64,000 nt of DNA from JAWLHU01 sp049324875 (GTDB taxonomy: Bacteria; Bacillota; Sulfobacillia; Symbiobacteriales; Symbiobacteriaceae), in NCBI GenBank assembly GCA_049324875.1, contig JBMONC010000048.1, positions 23,969 to 87,968 of the forward strand, given 5' to 3'. A model generated the notes under the pieces. The model was given only the letters and a program-made list of their open reading frames with translations, was not told the DNA's origin and did not search any database. How positions within the stretch are numbered: position 1 is the stretch's first letter; every line of letters starts with the position of its first letter. This document shows positions 24,264 to 32,949 of this stretch, piece by piece. A program made the position numbers and the translations under genes.

Positions 24264-24806
24264 TCAGAGCCCCTCCTTCCGGGTCAGGAGCAGCGACCGG
24301 GCCGCCCCCGCCGCCGCCCCGCCCACCAGCAGCAGGAGCGGGTGGACGCCCAGGATGATCAGCAGGAGCATCGCCAGCCCCAGCAGCCGGGGCCAGGCCG
24401 CCCGCCACTTCCGCAGCCCCTCCAGCCCCGCGGCAATCAAAAGACCGGCGGTACCGTAGACCGCACCCAGAAGCGCCCCGTCCGTCCGCTCCCCGACCCA
24501 CGGGATGCGGGCGAGCATCGGCAGCAGGAGCACCAGCAGGCTGGTCGGCAGCAGCAGCCCCACCTGCCCGATGAAGGCCCCCGGCAGCCCTCCCACCCGG
24601 GCGCAGACGGCGCCCCACAGGTTGAGGAAGGAGGGACCGGGAAGAAAGACCGAGAGCGCATAGAGCCCGTCCACCTCCTCGCCGGTCAGCCACTCCAGCT
24701 CCTGAGCCTTCCGGCGGATGGCCACATAGAACGGGGAGACCCCGCCGAAGATGGTGGAGCCGAACCAGAGACCCAGTGCGAAGAGCTGCCAGTACTTCCG
24801 CATCAT
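24264..24806 (-). CDS. chrA: Chromate transporter domain protein, first of a pair
   Basis: The 180-residue CHR-domain protein has LFALGLWFGSTIFGGVSPFYVAIRRKAQ and ALSVFLPGPSFLNLWGAVCARVGGLPGAFIGQVGLL in pieces, with the PGP turn (FLPGPS) of the family. With the following gene it makes a split short-chain chromate transporter. It is divergent from a LysR regulator, the common arrangement for such pairs. Confidence 0.88.
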   Translation of the reverse strand: MMRKYWQLFALGLWFGSTIFGGVSPFYVAIRRKAQELEWLTGEEVDGLYALSVFLPGPSFLNLWGAVCARVGGLPGAFIGQVGLLLPTSLLVLLLPMLARIPWVGERTDGALLGAVYGTAGLLIAAGLEGLRKWRAAWPRLLGLAMLLLIILGVHPLLLLVGGAAAGAARSLLLTRKEGL

Positions 24807-24853
24807 AAAATTCCCCCGTTACCATCAAACCACGTAGGGACCAGCGGGGGAAG

Positions 24854-24866
24854 TGACGAAGCGTCA
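24854..24866. promoter_or_regulatory. LysR-type operator between chrA and the LysR gene
   Basis: TGACG-AAG-CGTCA is a perfect palindrome of the T-N11-A type used by LysR regulators. It lies 30 bases upstream of the LysR start and 48 bases upstream of the divergent chrA pair, with a TATAAA at 24873-24878 on the plus strand. Confidence 0.6.
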
Positions 24867-24896
24867 TAGGGGTATAAAAGCGGGAGGGACGGATCG

Positions 24897-25772
24897 TTGC
24901 TCAATCTTCTGGAGAGCTTCTGCGTCGTCGTGGAGATGGGGAGCCTGAACAAGGCTGCCGAGGCGCTGCACCTGACACAGCCGGCCATCACCCGCCAGAT
25001 CAAGGCGCTGGAGGCGCAGCTCGGGGCGGTCCTGCTGACCCGCACCCCGCACGGGGTGGAGCTGACCCCCGCCGGCCAGGCGGTGCTGCCCCATGCCCGC
25101 GCGGCGGTGGCCGCCGTGACCGCCTGCCGCCACGCGGCGTCCGAAGCCGCCGGGGCGGGACCTGAGCGACTGCGGATCGGGGCGGGGATGATGCTCACCC
25201 TCTACACGCTGCCCCCCGTCATCACCGCCTTCAGGGAGGCCTACCCCTCCATCCCCGTGGAGCTGATTCCGGGCCACCGCCGGGATGTGCTCTCCCAGCT
25301 GCTGGACTACCGGGTCGATGTCGCCTTCATCTCGTCGGACATCACGGTGTCCGAGGCCAAGGCGATCAAGCTCTTCTCCGACCCGATGCTGCTGGTCGCC
25401 CCCCCACAGCCCGAACCCCCAGGCTCCCTTGCCGACCTGCAGGGGAAGAACCTGCTGGTGCTCCAGCCCCAGGCCGGCCTGCGGGGCGAGGTGGAGCGGG
25501 CGCTCCAGGAGCACGGGGTCTCCTGCCGGCTGGTGGAGCACCCCACCGTGGAGACGATCAAGACCGCCGTGCAGCTGCAGATGGGGGTGACCATCCTGCC
25601 CGCCTCGGCGGTCCGGGAGGAGGTCCGGGCCGGCCGCCTGACCGCCCGGCCGATTGCGGACTGGCCCGAGTCGACCCGGACCGTCCGGGCCTTCGTGCGG
25701 GCGGAGGGGACGCTGCCCGAGCCCGTCCGGACCTTCATCCATCTGGTGAAGGAGCACTACAGGGAGAGCTAA
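24897..25772 (+). CDS. LysR-family regulator
   Basis: The 291-residue protein has an N-terminal helix-turn-helix (FCVVVEMGSLNKAAEALHLTQPAITRQIKALE in pieces) and a periplasmic-binding-type effector domain (RLRIGAGMMLTLYTLPPVI, DVAFISSDI, VQLQMGVTILPASAV). CysB/CysL-like members sense sulfur metabolites or oxyanions. Divergent orientation to the chrA pair suggests it controls that transporter. The start is TTG 24897 with GGGAGGG 8 bases upstream; no better start lies downstream within the DNA-binding domain. Confidence 0.92.
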   Translation: MLNLLESFCVVVEMGSLNKAAEALHLTQPAITRQIKALEAQLGAVLLTRTPHGVELTPAGQAVLPHARAAVAAVTACRHAASEAAGAGPERLRIGAGMMLTLYTLPPVITAFREAYPSIPVELIPGHRRDVLSQLLDYRVDVAFISSDITVSEAKAIKLFSDPMLLVAPPQPEPPGSLADLQGKNLLVLQPQAGLRGEVERALQEHGVSCRLVEHPTVETIKTAVQLQMGVTILPASAVREEVRAGRLTARPIADWPESTRTVRAFVRAEGTLPEPVRTFIHLVKEHYRES

Positions 25773-25778
25773 AAGCCA

Positions 25779-25806
25779 GGACCGATCCGCCGCGGCGGAT
25801 CGGTCC
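25779..25806. terminator. Bidirectional terminator, perfect 28-base palindrome
   Basis: GGACCGATCCGCCG is followed directly by its exact complement. It is flanked by TCTTCAT on the plus side and preceded by AAAAGCC (TTTT on the minus strand), so it can end both the LysR and the convergent ABC transcripts. Confidence 0.8.
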
Positions 25807-25820
25807 TCTTCATGGGCGGA

Positions 25821-27062
25821 TCACCCTGCCCTCAGGTAGGACCAGAGCTTCCCTATGCTCGGCCGGGTGCCGAAGCTGAGCAGCGCCGCCCGGTAGATCC
25901 GCCCGCTCCCCCAGGCCACCAGCACCGTGGTCAGGAGCAGCAGCCCCACCGAGAGCCAGACCTGCCAGCTGGCCACCTCGCCCAGGATCACCCGGACCAG
26001 CATCACCACCGGGGTGAAGATGGGGATGAAGGAGAGCACCACCGCCAGGGTGCCGTTGGGATCGTTCATCACCGGGGTGAACAGGAACATGGGCACCATC
26101 ATGATCATCAGCACCGGGGTCTGGACCGTCTGGGCGTCCTCCATCCGGCTGACGGTGGCGCCCATGGCGGCCATCAGGCTGCCGTTGAGCACGTAGCTCA
26201 GCAGGATGAAGAGCATGATCAGCAGGGCGATCTCCAGGCTGAGCGACTGGGTGGGCACGTCCAGCACCTCCCGGGAGAGCATGTTGCCGGCGATCCAGCC
26301 CAGCATCATGAAGAGGTACTGGGTCAGACCCAGGGCGCCCAGCCCCAGGATCTTGCCCGCCATCATCTCGGCGGGACGGACGGCGGCGGCCATCACCTCC
26401 ACCACCCGGGAGACCTTCTCCTCCAGCACCCCCTGGAAGACGAACTGGCTGTTGATCATGGTGATCATGTAGATCGACATGATCGCCCCCATCGCCAGCA
26501 TCATCGAGCCCAGGAACTCTTCCTGACTCCGCTCCGTCGCCCCGGCGGTCAGCTGCTTCTCCTCGATATCCAGGGGCCGCATGATCTCCAGCGCCACCTC
26601 CGGCGAGAGGCCCCGCTCCTGCATCCGGGCGGCCCGGATCATCCCCTGCAGGGGGGTGAGCACCAGGTTGCTGTCGGTCAGGGAGCTGAGGTGGGCGGCC
26701 AGGTAGCGCGCCTTCAGCCCGCCGGGGAAGCTGCCCTCGATGATCAGCAGGGCGAACTCGCCGCTGCGGGCCTGCTCCATCAGCGCCTCCTCCTCGCCCT
26801 TCCCCTCGGTCAGGCGGACCTCCCGCTTGGCGTTCTCGGCCGGCATCTGCTCCATCGCCTGCTGGAGCGGGCCGAAGACCCGGCCGGTCTTGTCGAGCAC
26901 CGTCACCTCCAGCGGCTTGGACTTGGAGGAGGACTCCATATACGCGGGCAGGAAGGTGGTGGCGAAGAAGACCAGCACCAGCACGGCGGTGCTGATCAGG
27001 TAGGCGCCGGACTTCAGCCGCCCCAGGTACTCCCGCCGGGTCACCAGCCAGAGGTTACGCAT
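25821..27062 (-). CDS. ABC-2 type permease, NatB-like
   Basis: The 413-residue protein has one N-terminal helix (LISTAVLVLVFFATTFL), a ~150-residue extracytoplasmic domain and five to six C-terminal helices (MLAMGAIMSIYMITMIN, LLIMLFILLSYVLNGSLMAAMGA, VLMIMMVPMFLFTPVMNDP). This layout matches NatB/YhaP sodium or peptide exporters. It has the conserved QEEFLGSMMLAMG and VFQGVLEEKVSRVVEVMAAAVRP segment typical of the family (coupling helix). ATG 27062 overlaps the end of the ATPase gene, so the two are coupled. Substrate unknown; Na+ or antimicrobial peptides are family candidates. Confidence 0.9.
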   Translation of the reverse strand: MRNLWLVTRREYLGRLKSGAYLISTAVLVLVFFATTFLPAYMESSSKSKPLEVTVLDKTGRVFGPLQQAMEQMPAENAKREVRLTEGKGEEEALMEQARSGEFALLIIEGSFPGGLKARYLAAHLSSLTDSNLVLTPLQGMIRAARMQERGLSPEVALEIMRPLDIEEKQLTAGATERSQEEFLGSMMLAMGAIMSIYMITMINSQFVFQGVLEEKVSRVVEVMAAAVRPAEMMAGKILGLGALGLTQYLFMMLGWIAGNMLSREVLDVPTQSLSLEIALLIMLFILLSYVLNGSLMAAMGATVSRMEDAQTVQTPVLMIMMVPMFLFTPVMNDPNGTLAVVLSFIPIFTPVVMLVRVILGEVASWQVWLSVGLLLLTTVLVAWGSGRIYRAALLSFGTRPSIGKLWSYLRAG

Positions 27063-27957
27063 CAGCTCCACCCACCTTCTCCAGGTAGATCTCCCGCAGC
27101 GAGGGCTCGCCCAACGAGTACTCCAGCACCGTGGAGGCCTCCGCCGCCGCCCGCAGGAGCCGGTTGGGCTCCAGGCCAGCGGGAACGGAGATCTCCACCT
27201 CCCCGGCCGGCCCCCGCCGGGCGGTGATCCCGGCGATCTGGTCCAGGAAGGAGTACTCCCCCGACTCCACCCGCAGCCTGACCGTCTGGCGGCGGGCCGC
27301 CCGCTTCACCTCCCGCAGGCTGCCGGCCAGCACCACCCGGGAGCGGTGGATCAGCACCACGTCGTCGCAGAGCGCCTCCACCTGATCCATGTTGTGGGAG
27401 GAGAAGAGGATCGTCGTCCCCTCCTGCGCCAGGGTGCGGAAGGCCTGCTCCATCACCAGGGTGTTGACCGGGTCCAGCCCGGTGAAGGGCTCATCCAGGA
27501 TGCAGAGAGCGGGGCGGCTGGCCGCCGCCGCGGCGAACTGGACCTTCTGCTGGTTCCCCTTGGAGAGCTGCTCCACCTTGCGCAGGGCGTACTCCTGGAG
27601 CGCCAGCCGCTCGATCCACAGGTCGACCCGCTCCGCCGCCTCCCGCTCCGAGAGCCCCTTCAGCCGGGTCAGGTAGATCAGCTGCTCCCGGGCCTGCATC
27701 TTCGGGTAGAGCCCCCGCTCCTCCGGCAGGTAGCCAAACCCCTGCCGGACCCGGTCGGTGACCGGGGCACCCTCCCAGCGGATCTCCCCCCGGTCGGGCA
27801 GGAAGATCCGCATGATCATCCGCATCGTCGTCGTCTTCCCCGCCCCGTTGGAGCCCAACAGGCCGCAGACCCGCCCGGCGGGAACGGTGAAGCTGACCCC
27901 CTGCACCGCCCGGACCTCGCCGAACGATTTGTAGACTTCGATCACCTCGAGGCTCAC
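27055..27957 (-). CDS. ABC transporter ATP-binding protein, NatA-like
   Basis: The 300-residue ATPase has Walker A GSNGAGKTTTMRMIM, Q-loop GFGYLPEERGLYPKM, signature LSKGNQQKVQF, Walker B LCILDEPFTGLDPV and the H-loop SSHNMDQVE. The signature LSKGNQQK and the C-terminal regulatory domain are typical of the NatA/YhaQ group. It energises the permease encoded next. GTG 27957 follows GAGGTGG. Together with the permease it forms a two-gene operon ended by the terminator at 25779. Confidence 0.93.
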   Translation of the reverse strand: MSLEVIEVYKSFGEVRAVQGVSFTVPAGRVCGLLGSNGAGKTTTMRMIMRIFLPDRGEIRWEGAPVTDRVRQGFGYLPEERGLYPKMQAREQLIYLTRLKGLSEREAAERVDLWIERLALQEYALRKVEQLSKGNQQKVQFAAAAASRPALCILDEPFTGLDPVNTLVMEQAFRTLAQEGTTILFSSHNMDQVEALCDDVVLIHRSRVVLAGSLREVKRAARRQTVRLRVESGEYSFLDQIAGITARRGPAGEVEISVPAGLEPNRLLRAAAEASTVLEYSLGEPSLREIYLEKVGGADA

Positions 27958-28008
27958 CCAACCACCTCGCTTCGCCTTTCTCCTATGTAAGAACGTCCGG
28001 GGAGCCCG

Positions 28009-28413
28009 TCAGGTTCGCGGCTGGATCACCACCGGGGTCCCGACCGGCACCAGGCGGAAGAGCTCCTCCACATCCCGGTTGTGCATCCGAACGCAGCCCA
28101 GCGAGATGTAGCCGCCGATGGAGCCGGGCTGGTTGGTCCCGTGGATGCCGTAGGTGGAGCCCCCGCCGATGGAGAGCCCCAGCCAGCGGGAGCCCAGCGG
28201 GTTCTCGGGGCTGCCGCCCGGGATCGTCCGGCCGGTCCTGGGGTTGGTCCAGGAGGGATTGACGATCTTGTTGACGATGGTAAAGGAGCCCTCCGGCGTC
28301 AGGGAGGGCTCCTTTCCGGTCGCCACCGGGTACTCCCGCAGCAGCCGCCCGTTCTCATAAAGCCGGAGCCGGTTCTCGCTCTTGTCGATCACGATTCGCT
28401 TTGGCACGCCCAT
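28009..28413 (-). CDS. L,D-transpeptidase (YkuD) catalytic domain protein
   Basis: The 134-residue protein is a bare YkuD domain: IVIDKSENRLRLYENGRLLREYPVATG, IVNPSWTNP, then the active site HGTNQPGSIGGYISLGCVRM, with His and the nucleophile Cys in SLGCVRM. It cross-links or modifies peptidoglycan, and in spore formers related proteins act on the spore wall. No signal peptide or LysM domain is visible, so export is unexplained. ATG 28413 is directly behind GGAGGGG; GTG two codons later has better spacing. Confidence 0.92.
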   Translation of the reverse strand: MGVPKRIVIDKSENRLRLYENGRLLREYPVATGKEPSLTPEGSFTIVNKIVNPSWTNPRTGRTIPGGSPENPLGSRWLGLSIGGGSTYGIHGTNQPGSIGGYISLGCVRMHNRDVEELFRLVPVGTPVVIQPRT

Positions 28414-28455
28414 CCCCTCCGCTACCAGGGGATGCGCCCGGGGCGGAAAGGGTGA

Positions 28456-29421
28456 TTAGGCGAGGCAGCCCTCCAGCTCCCGGATGATGGCGGCCCGGTC
28501 CAGCTCCCGCCCGATGAAGACGATTCGGGAGGAGCGGGCCGGCCCCGGCCAGTCGGGCCCCGGCTCGAAGTCGTGCCGGTCGCCCACCTGGTGCATGATC
28601 ACCTGGTGCTGGGGGATCTGGGCCACGTAGAGGATCCCCTTCCCCCGGAAGATGTTGACCGGCAGCCGGCAGAGGTACTGGTTCAGCCGCTCCCCGTCAA
28701 AGGGCCGCTCGCTCTGGAAGGAGACGGAGTCGATCCCGTGCAGGTGGTCGTGATGGTGGTGCGGGTGGTCGCAGTGCGGGTCGTGGCAGTGGTGCTCCCC
28801 CTCGAGCAACCGGTCCGGGTCGAAGGCGCCCACCCCCAGGATCAGCCCCAGCTCCACCTCCGCCGCCCGGCTGCGGATGATCCGGGCGTCCTCGTTGTAC
28901 TCCCGGATCCGCCCCTCGATCTCGCCAAGCCGCTCCGGGGAGACCAGGTCGGTCTTATTGAGCAAGATCAGATCCCCGAAGGCCAGCTGCGCCCGGGCGA
29001 CGGGGTCGGCCGCCAGGTGGCGCTCAAAGTTGTAAGCATCCACGACGGTGACGATGGCGTCCAGCCGGCAGACCTCCACCACCCCGTGGCTCATGAAGGT
29101 CTGGGCGATCGGCGCCGGATCAGCCAGCCCGGTGGTCTCGATCAGCAGGTACTCCACCCGGGGCCGCCGGCTCAGAATCCGCCCCACCGCCTCCAGCAGG
29201 TCGGTCCGGATGGTGCAGCAGATGCAGCCGCTGGCGAGCTCGATCAGCTCATCCTGCGCCTGGAGCACCAGCTGCCCATCAATCCCCACCTCGCCGAACT
29301 CGTTGACGATCACCCCCACCCGCAGCCCATGGTCGCCGTGCAGGATCCGGTTGAGCAGGGTGGTCTTCCCCGCCCCCAGAAAGCCGGTCAAAATCGTAAT
29401 CGGGAGTTTGGGACGGGCCAT
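28456..29421 (-). CDS. COG0523 (CobW/YciC/ZNG) family GTPase metallochaperone
   Basis: The 321-residue GTPase has Walker A TGFLGAGKTTLLNRIL, the metal-binding CxCC motif SGCICCTIR, ETTGLADP (switch) and LLNKTDLV (base recognition). A His-rich linker (residues ~235-255, many HH and CHDPHCDH motifs) should bind Zn or Co. The C-terminal CobW_C domain ends with RSSRIVFIGRELD. It is thought to insert or allocate a metal, often zinc. ATG 29421 follows GGAGGTG at 7 bases. The frame stays open upstream only because it runs into the repeat at 29451. Confidence 0.93.
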   Translation of the reverse strand: MARPKLPITILTGFLGAGKTTLLNRILHGDHGLRVGVIVNEFGEVGIDGQLVLQAQDELIELASGCICCTIRTDLLEAVGRILSRRPRVEYLLIETTGLADPAPIAQTFMSHGVVEVCRLDAIVTVVDAYNFERHLAADPVARAQLAFGDLILLNKTDLVSPERLGEIEGRIREYNEDARIIRSRAAEVELGLILGVGAFDPDRLLEGEHHCHDPHCDHPHHHHDHLHGIDSVSFQSERPFDGERLNQYLCRLPVNIFRGKGILYVAQIPQHQVIMHQVGDRHDFEPGPDWPGPARSSRIVFIGRELDRAAIIRELEGCLA

Positions 29422-29450
29422 GGTGGGGCACCTCCGTCTGGATTTCATAT

Positions 29451-29727
29451 TGCCACGGATTACACGGATTACACGGATAAATACATAATATAGAAACAAA
29501 TGGGGGTTTGTACCCGTTTCATCAGGGGTGCTGGTGCGAAGCGCCAATTTATCTGTTTTATCCGTGTAACCACCATGGTGCGGTGCTTCGCACCAGCACC
29601 CCGGATGAAAAGGGCACCACCCTACATTGTTGTGATGTATTTGTTTTATCCGTGTAATCCGTGTAATCCGTGGCCGTCATTTTCAGGGGAATCCGTATGA
29701 TCCGTGTAATCCGTGTTGAAAAACCCG
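29451..29727. repeat. Dispersed foldback repeat with ATCCGTGTAATCCGTG ends, copy 1
   Basis: The element opens with CCACGGATTACACGGATT and ends with AATCCGTGTAATCCGTG, so its ends are inverted repeats. Inside, GGGGTGCTGGTGCGAAGC (29527-29544) is matched by its complement near 29584-29601. A stretch of more than 40 bases around the inner arm matches copy 2 (42631-42676) in reverse orientation. No gene is seen; the small frames inside are low-complexity. Confidence 0.8.
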
Positions 29728-29837
29728 CCAACAGATTCGGCGTGACCAACCATCCCCCCTGCGCGTGATTTCACTTGACTCATCATCCAACTGATGTTAC
29801 AGTTGGGTTGCACAGAAATGCAATTGTGAGGGGGCTG

Positions 29838-30740
29838 ATGGGCGTGATCGATCAGGGACGGCTGCGGCAGATGATCGCCTTTCGCTACTCCCCGCTGCTG
29901 GACATGGCGCTCTCGCTGTTGGTGATCCAGAACCCGGAGCGCTTCGGGAAGACGGCGCCGTGGGAGGAGCGGGTGCTGGGGCGGCTGCCGGAGGGGGTGC
30001 TGGAGCGGCTCCGGGGGCTCGGGGAGGAGACCGATCTCTTCGCCCTGGCCATGGAGCTTGAGCAGTCGACCAACCTGCCCACCCCGGACGCCCTCCGGGT
30101 GCTGATGGGGCAGAACCAGGCGCTGGGCAGCGCCCTGCTGACCTACTGGGAGGCGATCTCGCCGGAGGTGGGCGCCCGGGTGGGGGTGCTGACCGAGTCG
30201 ATCCAGCGGGAGTGGGCCCGGCTCCAGCAGATGGACCCGGTCGCCTTCATCAGCCGCTTCTCCGACCGGGTGAGCGTGGCCGGGGACGGCGACGCCCTGA
30301 TCCTCCACTGGGGGAAGGGGATGCGGGTCCCGCTGGACGACCTGGAGCGGATCCTCTTCGTCCCCTCCGCCTTCATCCCCCGGCGGCTGATGTTCTACCG
30401 GCTGGAGCGGGTGCAGATCTTCTTCTATGACCCGCTTTACGAGGAGCCGACCGAGGTGGCCGAGGCCCCGGAGAGCCTGCTGCTCGCCTTCTCCGCCCTG
30501 GCCGACCCCACCCGGTTCAAGATCCTCCGGCTGATCTCCCGGGAGCGGATGCCCGCCCAGGAGATGGCGAAGCGGCTGGGGGTCAACGAGTCCACCATCT
30601 CCCGTCACCTGCGGCTGCTGACGGAGGCCGGCCTGGTGGGCCGGGCCGGGCAGGACGGGAAGTTCATCCTGTACGAACTGGCCCCGGAGCGGATCGACCA
30701 GCTGGCCGCCCTGGCCAAGCGCTACCTCGGGAGGGATTGA
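29838..30740 (+). CDS. ArsR-type winged-helix regulator with long N-terminal domain
   Basis: The ~300-residue protein ends with an ArsR-like DNA-binding domain (residues ~215-300: LLAFSALADPTRFKILRLIS, MAKRLGVNESTISRHLRLL, GLVGRAGQDGKFILYEL). The first ~200 residues form a helical and mixed domain found with some ArsR proteins (DUF5937-like), probably a ligand or partner domain. It lacks Cys metal ligands. ATG 29838 follows GAGGGGG closely; GTG 29844 is possible. It starts an operon with a P-loop-less ABC ATPase-like gene one base downstream and a membrane protein gene. Confidence 0.8.
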   Translation: MGVIDQGRLRQMIAFRYSPLLDMALSLLVIQNPERFGKTAPWEERVLGRLPEGVLERLRGLGEETDLFALAMELEQSTNLPTPDALRVLMGQNQALGSALLTYWEAISPEVGARVGVLTESIQREWARLQQMDPVAFISRFSDRVSVAGDGDALILHWGKGMRVPLDDLERILFVPSAFIPRRLMFYRLERVQIFFYDPLYEEPTEVAEAPESLLLAFSALADPTRFKILRLISRERMPAQEMAKRLGVNESTISRHLRLLTEAGLVGRAGQDGKFILYELAPERIDQLAALAKRYLGRD

Positions 30741-30741
30741 G

Positions 30742-31320
30742 ATGAGACGGGAGCATCGGATCTGGCACCCCCACCATCCGGGTCGGATGGGAGACCTCGA
30801 CCGGCTGGCCCGGCAGGCCGCCGCCCTGGGCGGGCGCCGGGCGCTGGCCGCATGGCTGGCGGAGCGCAGCAGCGGTTCGGGCCTGCAGCCGGAGCTGCGC
30901 GTGGCCTACGTCCACGGCGAGCGGCATGACCTCTGGTGGGAGTTCACCCTGGAGGCCTCCTTCCGCTGGCAGGCCCACCTGCACCGGATCCGTCCGGCCC
31001 TCTACCAGCAGCGGCTCCGCCGCCTCACCCGGGCGCTGGGGCTGGAGGGGCTGCTGGGCCGGGAGGTCTCCAGCCTGACCCACAGCAGCCGGGCGCTGGC
31101 CGACCTGGCGGTGGCGCTGCTGCCCCAGCCCGACCTGCTGCTCTGGGAGGAGCCCTTCTACCTGCTGGGCCAGGCCGATGCCGGCCGGGCGATCCGGCTG
31201 GTCCAGGAGCTGCATCAGGCGGGGATGGGGCTGGTGGCGGTGGCCGCCGAGCCGCCGGGCCTCCTCGACCTGGAGACGGCGCACCCGGCGGCGCAGGGCC
31301 GCCAGGCCCTGGCCCACTAG
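30742..31320 (+). CDS. ABC ATPase-like protein lacking the Walker A region
   Basis: The 192-residue protein aligns by eye with the second half of ABC-2 exporter ATPases: VAYVHGERHDLWWEFTLEAS resembles the FGQRSQLWWDLP segment, SSLTHSSRALADLAVALLPQPDLLLWEEPF resembles the signature and Walker B, and a D-loop-like LLGQADAGRA follows. There is no P-loop, the LSGGQ motif has become LTHSS, and the Walker B Asp-Glu is WEEP. It cannot bind ATP in the normal way. It starts one base after the regulator gene and 18 bases before the membrane protein gene. Either a degenerate gene or a repurposed pseudo-ATPase. Confidence 0.7.
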   Translation: MRREHRIWHPHHPGRMGDLDRLARQAAALGGRRALAAWLAERSSGSGLQPELRVAYVHGERHDLWWEFTLEASFRWQAHLHRIRPALYQQRLRRLTRALGLEGLLGREVSSLTHSSRALADLAVALLPQPDLLLWEEPFYLLGQADAGRAIRLVQELHQAGMGLVAVAAEPPGLLDLETAHPAAQGRQALAH

Positions 31321-31338
31321 AACAATGGAGGCGAGAGC

Positions 31339-32871
31339 ATGAGCGATCAGATCACCGAGGCCCCGGTGGCGGCCAGCGCCCATCAGCCCCCGAGCGCCGG
31401 CGGCCCCATGAGCCCCACCACCCGGCTGGCCCTGCTGGCGGTGGGCTGCGCCCTCCTGATGGGCCTGCTGGGCGACCAGCTGATCCTCTCCAGCCCGCAG
31501 CTCGGCCTGGGCGGCTTCCTCTGGGTCACCGCCCTGGCCGGCTCGGCCCTCTGGCTGAGCCGTCGGGCAGAGCAGCCCCTCAGCGGCGAGGCCCGCTGGC
31601 TGCTGGCTGGGGCGGTCCTCTTCGCCGGCGGGCTGATCTGGCGGTCCACCCTCCCCCTCATGCTGCTGGACCTGCTGGCCATCGCCGTCTGCCTGGGGCT
31701 GGCCGCCCTGACCGGCCGCGCCGGCCTGCTGAGCCGGGCCGGGATCCTCAGCTACCCCCTGGGGCTCGCCCTCTCCGCCGTCCACCACGCCCTCGGCCCC
31801 TTCCTCCTCCTGCTGGGCGACCTCAACTGGAAGGAGGTGCCCCGGGGCCGCTGGTCCAACCTGGCCGCCGGCCTCTTCCGGGGGCTGCTGATCGCCGTCC
31901 CTCTGCTCCTGCTCTTCGGCCTGCTCTTCATGGCTGCCGATGCCGTCTTCGCACGGCTGGTGACCAACCTCTTCCACCTGGACCTCCCCGGACTGGTGGA
32001 GGACCTCTTCGGCGCCCTCTTCTTCGCCTTCCTGGCCGCCGGCTTCCTCCGGACCGCCCTGCTGCGGAAGCCCGAGCCGCTGCCCGAGCTGCCCGACGGC
32101 GCCCTCCGGATCGGCCCCATCGAGACCGGGGTGATCCTCGGCCTGCTCAACCTGCTCTTCGGCGCCTTCGTGCTGGTCCAGGTCCGCTACCTCTTCGGCG
32201 GGGCGGAGCTGGTGCTGGCCACCGTCGACCTGACCTACGCCGAGTATGCCCGCCGCGGCTTCTTCGAGCTGGTCCAGGTGGCCGCCCTGGTGCTGCCGGT
32301 CCTGCTGGGACTCCACTGGCTCCTCCCCGCCCAGGGGGTGGAGCAGCGGCTCTTCCGCTGGCTGGGCGGCTCCCTGGTGGGCCTGCTCTTCGTGATCATG
32401 GCCTCCGCCCTCCAGCGGATGTTCCTCTACCAGCAGGAGTACGGCCTGACCGAGCTCCGCCTCTATACCACCGCCTTCATGGGCTGGATGGCGCTCCTCT
32501 TCCTCTGGTTCCTGGCCACCGTCCTCCGGGGGCGGCGGGAGCGCTTCGCCCCGGGGGCGCTGGTCAGCGGCCTGCTGGTGCTGGCGTCGCTGCACCTCCT
32601 CAACCCCGATGGACTGATCATCCGGACCAACCTGGCCCTCCACGAGCGGACCGGCCGCTTCGACGCCGCCTACGCCGCCTCCCTGGGCCCCGACGCCCTC
32701 CCCGCGCTGCTGGAGGCGCTCCCCCGGCTGGATCCGGCGAGCCAGGAGGAGGTAAAGCGCCACCTGGCCGAGCGGCTGGATCGGCTCTCCGACACCGACT
32801 GGCGGGGCTGGAACTGGGGGCGCAGCCAGGCGTGGCGGGCCTACCAAAATACCCTTCCCCCTCAGCCCTGA
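31339..32871 (+). CDS. DUF4173/DUF4153-type polytopic membrane protein
   Basis: The 510-residue protein has about eleven hydrophobic helices and a soluble C-terminal ~80 residues. The segments FVIMASALQRMFLYQQEYGLTELRLYTT and TRRGF-like YAEYARRGFFELVQVAAL are landmarks of the DUF4173 family, whose function is unknown; some members sit next to sensors or regulators. It is third in the operon with the ArsR-like regulator and the ABC-like protein. AATGGAGGCGAG precedes ATG 31339. Confidence 0.85.
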   Translation: MSDQITEAPVAASAHQPPSAGGPMSPTTRLALLAVGCALLMGLLGDQLILSSPQLGLGGFLWVTALAGSALWLSRRAEQPLSGEARWLLAGAVLFAGGLIWRSTLPLMLLDLLAIAVCLGLAALTGRAGLLSRAGILSYPLGLALSAVHHALGPFLLLLGDLNWKEVPRGRWSNLAAGLFRGLLIAVPLLLLFGLLFMAADAVFARLVTNLFHLDLPGLVEDLFGALFFAFLAAGFLRTALLRKPEPLPELPDGALRIGPIETGVILGLLNLLFGAFVLVQVRYLFGGAELVLATVDLTYAEYARRGFFELVQVAALVLPVLLGLHWLLPAQGVEQRLFRWLGGSLVGLLFVIMASALQRMFLYQQEYGLTELRLYTTAFMGWMALLFLWFLATVLRGRRERFAPGALVSGLLVLASLHLLNPDGLIIRTNLALHERTGRFDAAYAASLGPDALPALLEALPRLDPASQEEVKRHLAERLDRLSDTDWRGWNWGRSQAWRAYQNTLPPQP

Positions 32872-32901
32872 TCTTTTTCCCGCACCATACCCCCAAAAAC
32901 A

Positions 32902-32944
32902 CAACCCCCTGACGAATCTCTCAGTGAGAGACGACAGGGGGTTG
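32902..32944 (+). promoter_or_regulatory. Hairpin masking the ribosome binding site of the DUF5667 gene
   Basis: CAACCCCCTG (32902-32911) pairs with CAGGGGGTTG (32935-32944), and an inner TCTCTC-AGT-GAGAGA hairpin sits in the loop. The right arm contains AGGGGG, the only ribosome binding site for ATG 32950. Translation would need the stem to open, so this may be an RNA switch or thermometer; it could also end the upstream transcript. Confidence 0.6.
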
Positions 32945-32949
32945 AACAA

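Noticed and set aside
29451..29760. Small frames encoding ITRIxRI or DYTDYTD peptides in the foldback repeat
   Set aside because: These are typical spurious frames from the repeated ATCCGTGTA sequence, also seen at 42.5 kb.
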